Assembly (NCBI RefSeq): GCF_000416965.1
Contig: NZ_ATCL01000022.1
Span: forward strand, 186,001 to 250,000
DNA length: 64,000 nt
Source of the DNA: Exiguobacterium chiriqhucha RW-2
Lineage (GTDB): Bacteria > Bacillota > Bacilli > Exiguobacteriales > Exiguobacteriaceae
Direction of reading: 5' to 3'
Shown here in pieces: positions 63,671 to 64,000 of the stretch. The notes below the pieces were generated by a model. That model was not told where the DNA came from and made no database searches. It saw nothing but the letters and a program-made list of their open reading frames with translations. How positions within the stretch are numbered: position 1 is the stretch's first letter; every line of letters begins with the position of its first letter. Made by a program: the position numbers and the translations under genes.

Positions 63671-64000
63671 AGTCTTTGATACGGCTGAGGATGGCTGTCG
63701 TCAAGGCGACGATTGTTCCGAGGACGAGTCCGTTCGAGAACACGGTCGCCAAGAGCGGCGGCAAATCGTTCATCGCCCCAGGTGGGAGCAACATCGCGCC
63801 GGCCCCAATCACAAGTGGAAGACCGACAGTGAGTGACGCCGTCTTTTGGTTCAATTCGAACGCTGCCTCGTTAATCCCGATGATAATCATCGTCGCGATG
63901 AGCGGGGTGACGATGGCGTATCCGACGGCGGCCGGGATGCTCGCGATGAGCGAGACGAACGGACCGATGAGGGCGAGCAACATCATCACAGCATGGGCCA
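63669..64000 (-). CDS. Membrane transporter, probably NCS2-type permease, cut by window end
   Basis: The frame is open to the right edge of the window, so only the C-terminal 110 residues or so are visible. Three or four hydrophobic segments with GYAIVTPLIATMIIIGINEAAFELNQKTASLTVGLP and PLLATVFSNGLVLGTIVALTTAIL fit the last helices of purine/pyrimidine NCS2 permeases (uracil or xanthine type). Call is tentative because the conserved central motifs lie outside. Confidence 0.5.
   Translation of the reverse strand, partial: AHAVMMLLALIGPFVSLIASIPAAVGYAIVTPLIATMIIIGINEAAFELNQKTASLTVGLPLVIGAGAMLLPPGAMNDLPPLLATVFSNGLVLGTIVALTTAILSRIKD

Overview
The window is a dense, roughly 50% GC chromosome segment from a low-GC-lineage Gram-positive (Bacillota, Bacillales). 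Gene content fits Exiguobacterium or a close relative: Fnr with a C-terminal cysteine cluster, NarK, a YtkA-type lipoprotein, an RND pump without an obvious adhesin partner, strong GGAGG ribosome sites, sigma-B and PurR-type signals, a class F-like sortase, and spoIIM-like membrane protein in a genome context without other sporulation genes. The genus call is inference. No rRNA, tRNA, IS element, prophage or CRISPR array was seen.

Layout. 1-9431: anaerobic nitrate respiration support: the end of a Rieske gene and a small membrane protein, fnr, a nitrate transporter behind a well-placed FNR box, then a tightly overlapping nine-gene molybdenum cofactor operon (moaA-moaB-mobA-moeA-mobB-moaE-moaD-moaC-moeB). 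9434-17730: cell-wall deacetylase with LysM repeats, YtkA-like lipoprotein, ABC-F protein, SpoIIM-like protein, sfsA, osmC, pepT and lrgAB. 17731-21545: RND efflux pump with its TetR regulator. 21612-25292: Fur-controlled ferric iron ABC transporter; its ATPase is short and carries an unusual four-cysteine cluster. 25296-27553: a sortase and a surface protein with an MPETG sorting signal and two copies of a histidine-containing helical module.

27636-42870: oligo-1,6-glucosidase with an AraC regulator, a flavodoxin, a cytoplasmic-looking beta-helix protein, a cold-shock gene with a structured leader, a sigma-B-type stress gene, DoxX and DUF3817 membrane proteins with FNR-like boxes, an MFS/XRE divergent pair with two identical-arm operators, an S66 peptidase, HxlR/CatE pair, a stand-alone 5'-3' exonuclease, a CNNM/CorC protein with a terminator-like hairpin at its 5' end, and glucose dehydrogenase. 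42873-49246: an orphan sensor kinase, a PadR/HAAS-DUF4097 operon and the lutABC lactate operon.

49485-64000: purine salvage brackets this part: an AzgA-type permease with two PurR boxes, and xpt-pbuX behind a guanine-class riboswitch, with a third NCS2-like permease cut by the window end. Between them are a LacI regulator with a small unknown gene, a YneR-like protein, Mn-dependent pyrophosphatase, a COG4586/4587/3694 ABC exporter with a GNAT gene, a DUF418 protein and a second ABC-F protein.

Themes: (i) an FNR regulon (narK, perhaps doxX and the DUF3817 gene) with its regulator and cofactor supply; (ii) repeated use of hairpins whose arm contains the ribosome site of the next gene; (iii) purine regulation by both protein and RNA. 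The best candidates for something not well described are the sortase/two-module surface protein pair, the cysteine-cluster iron-transport ATPase and the CNNM leader. All family calls are from reading the sequence, not from database searches.
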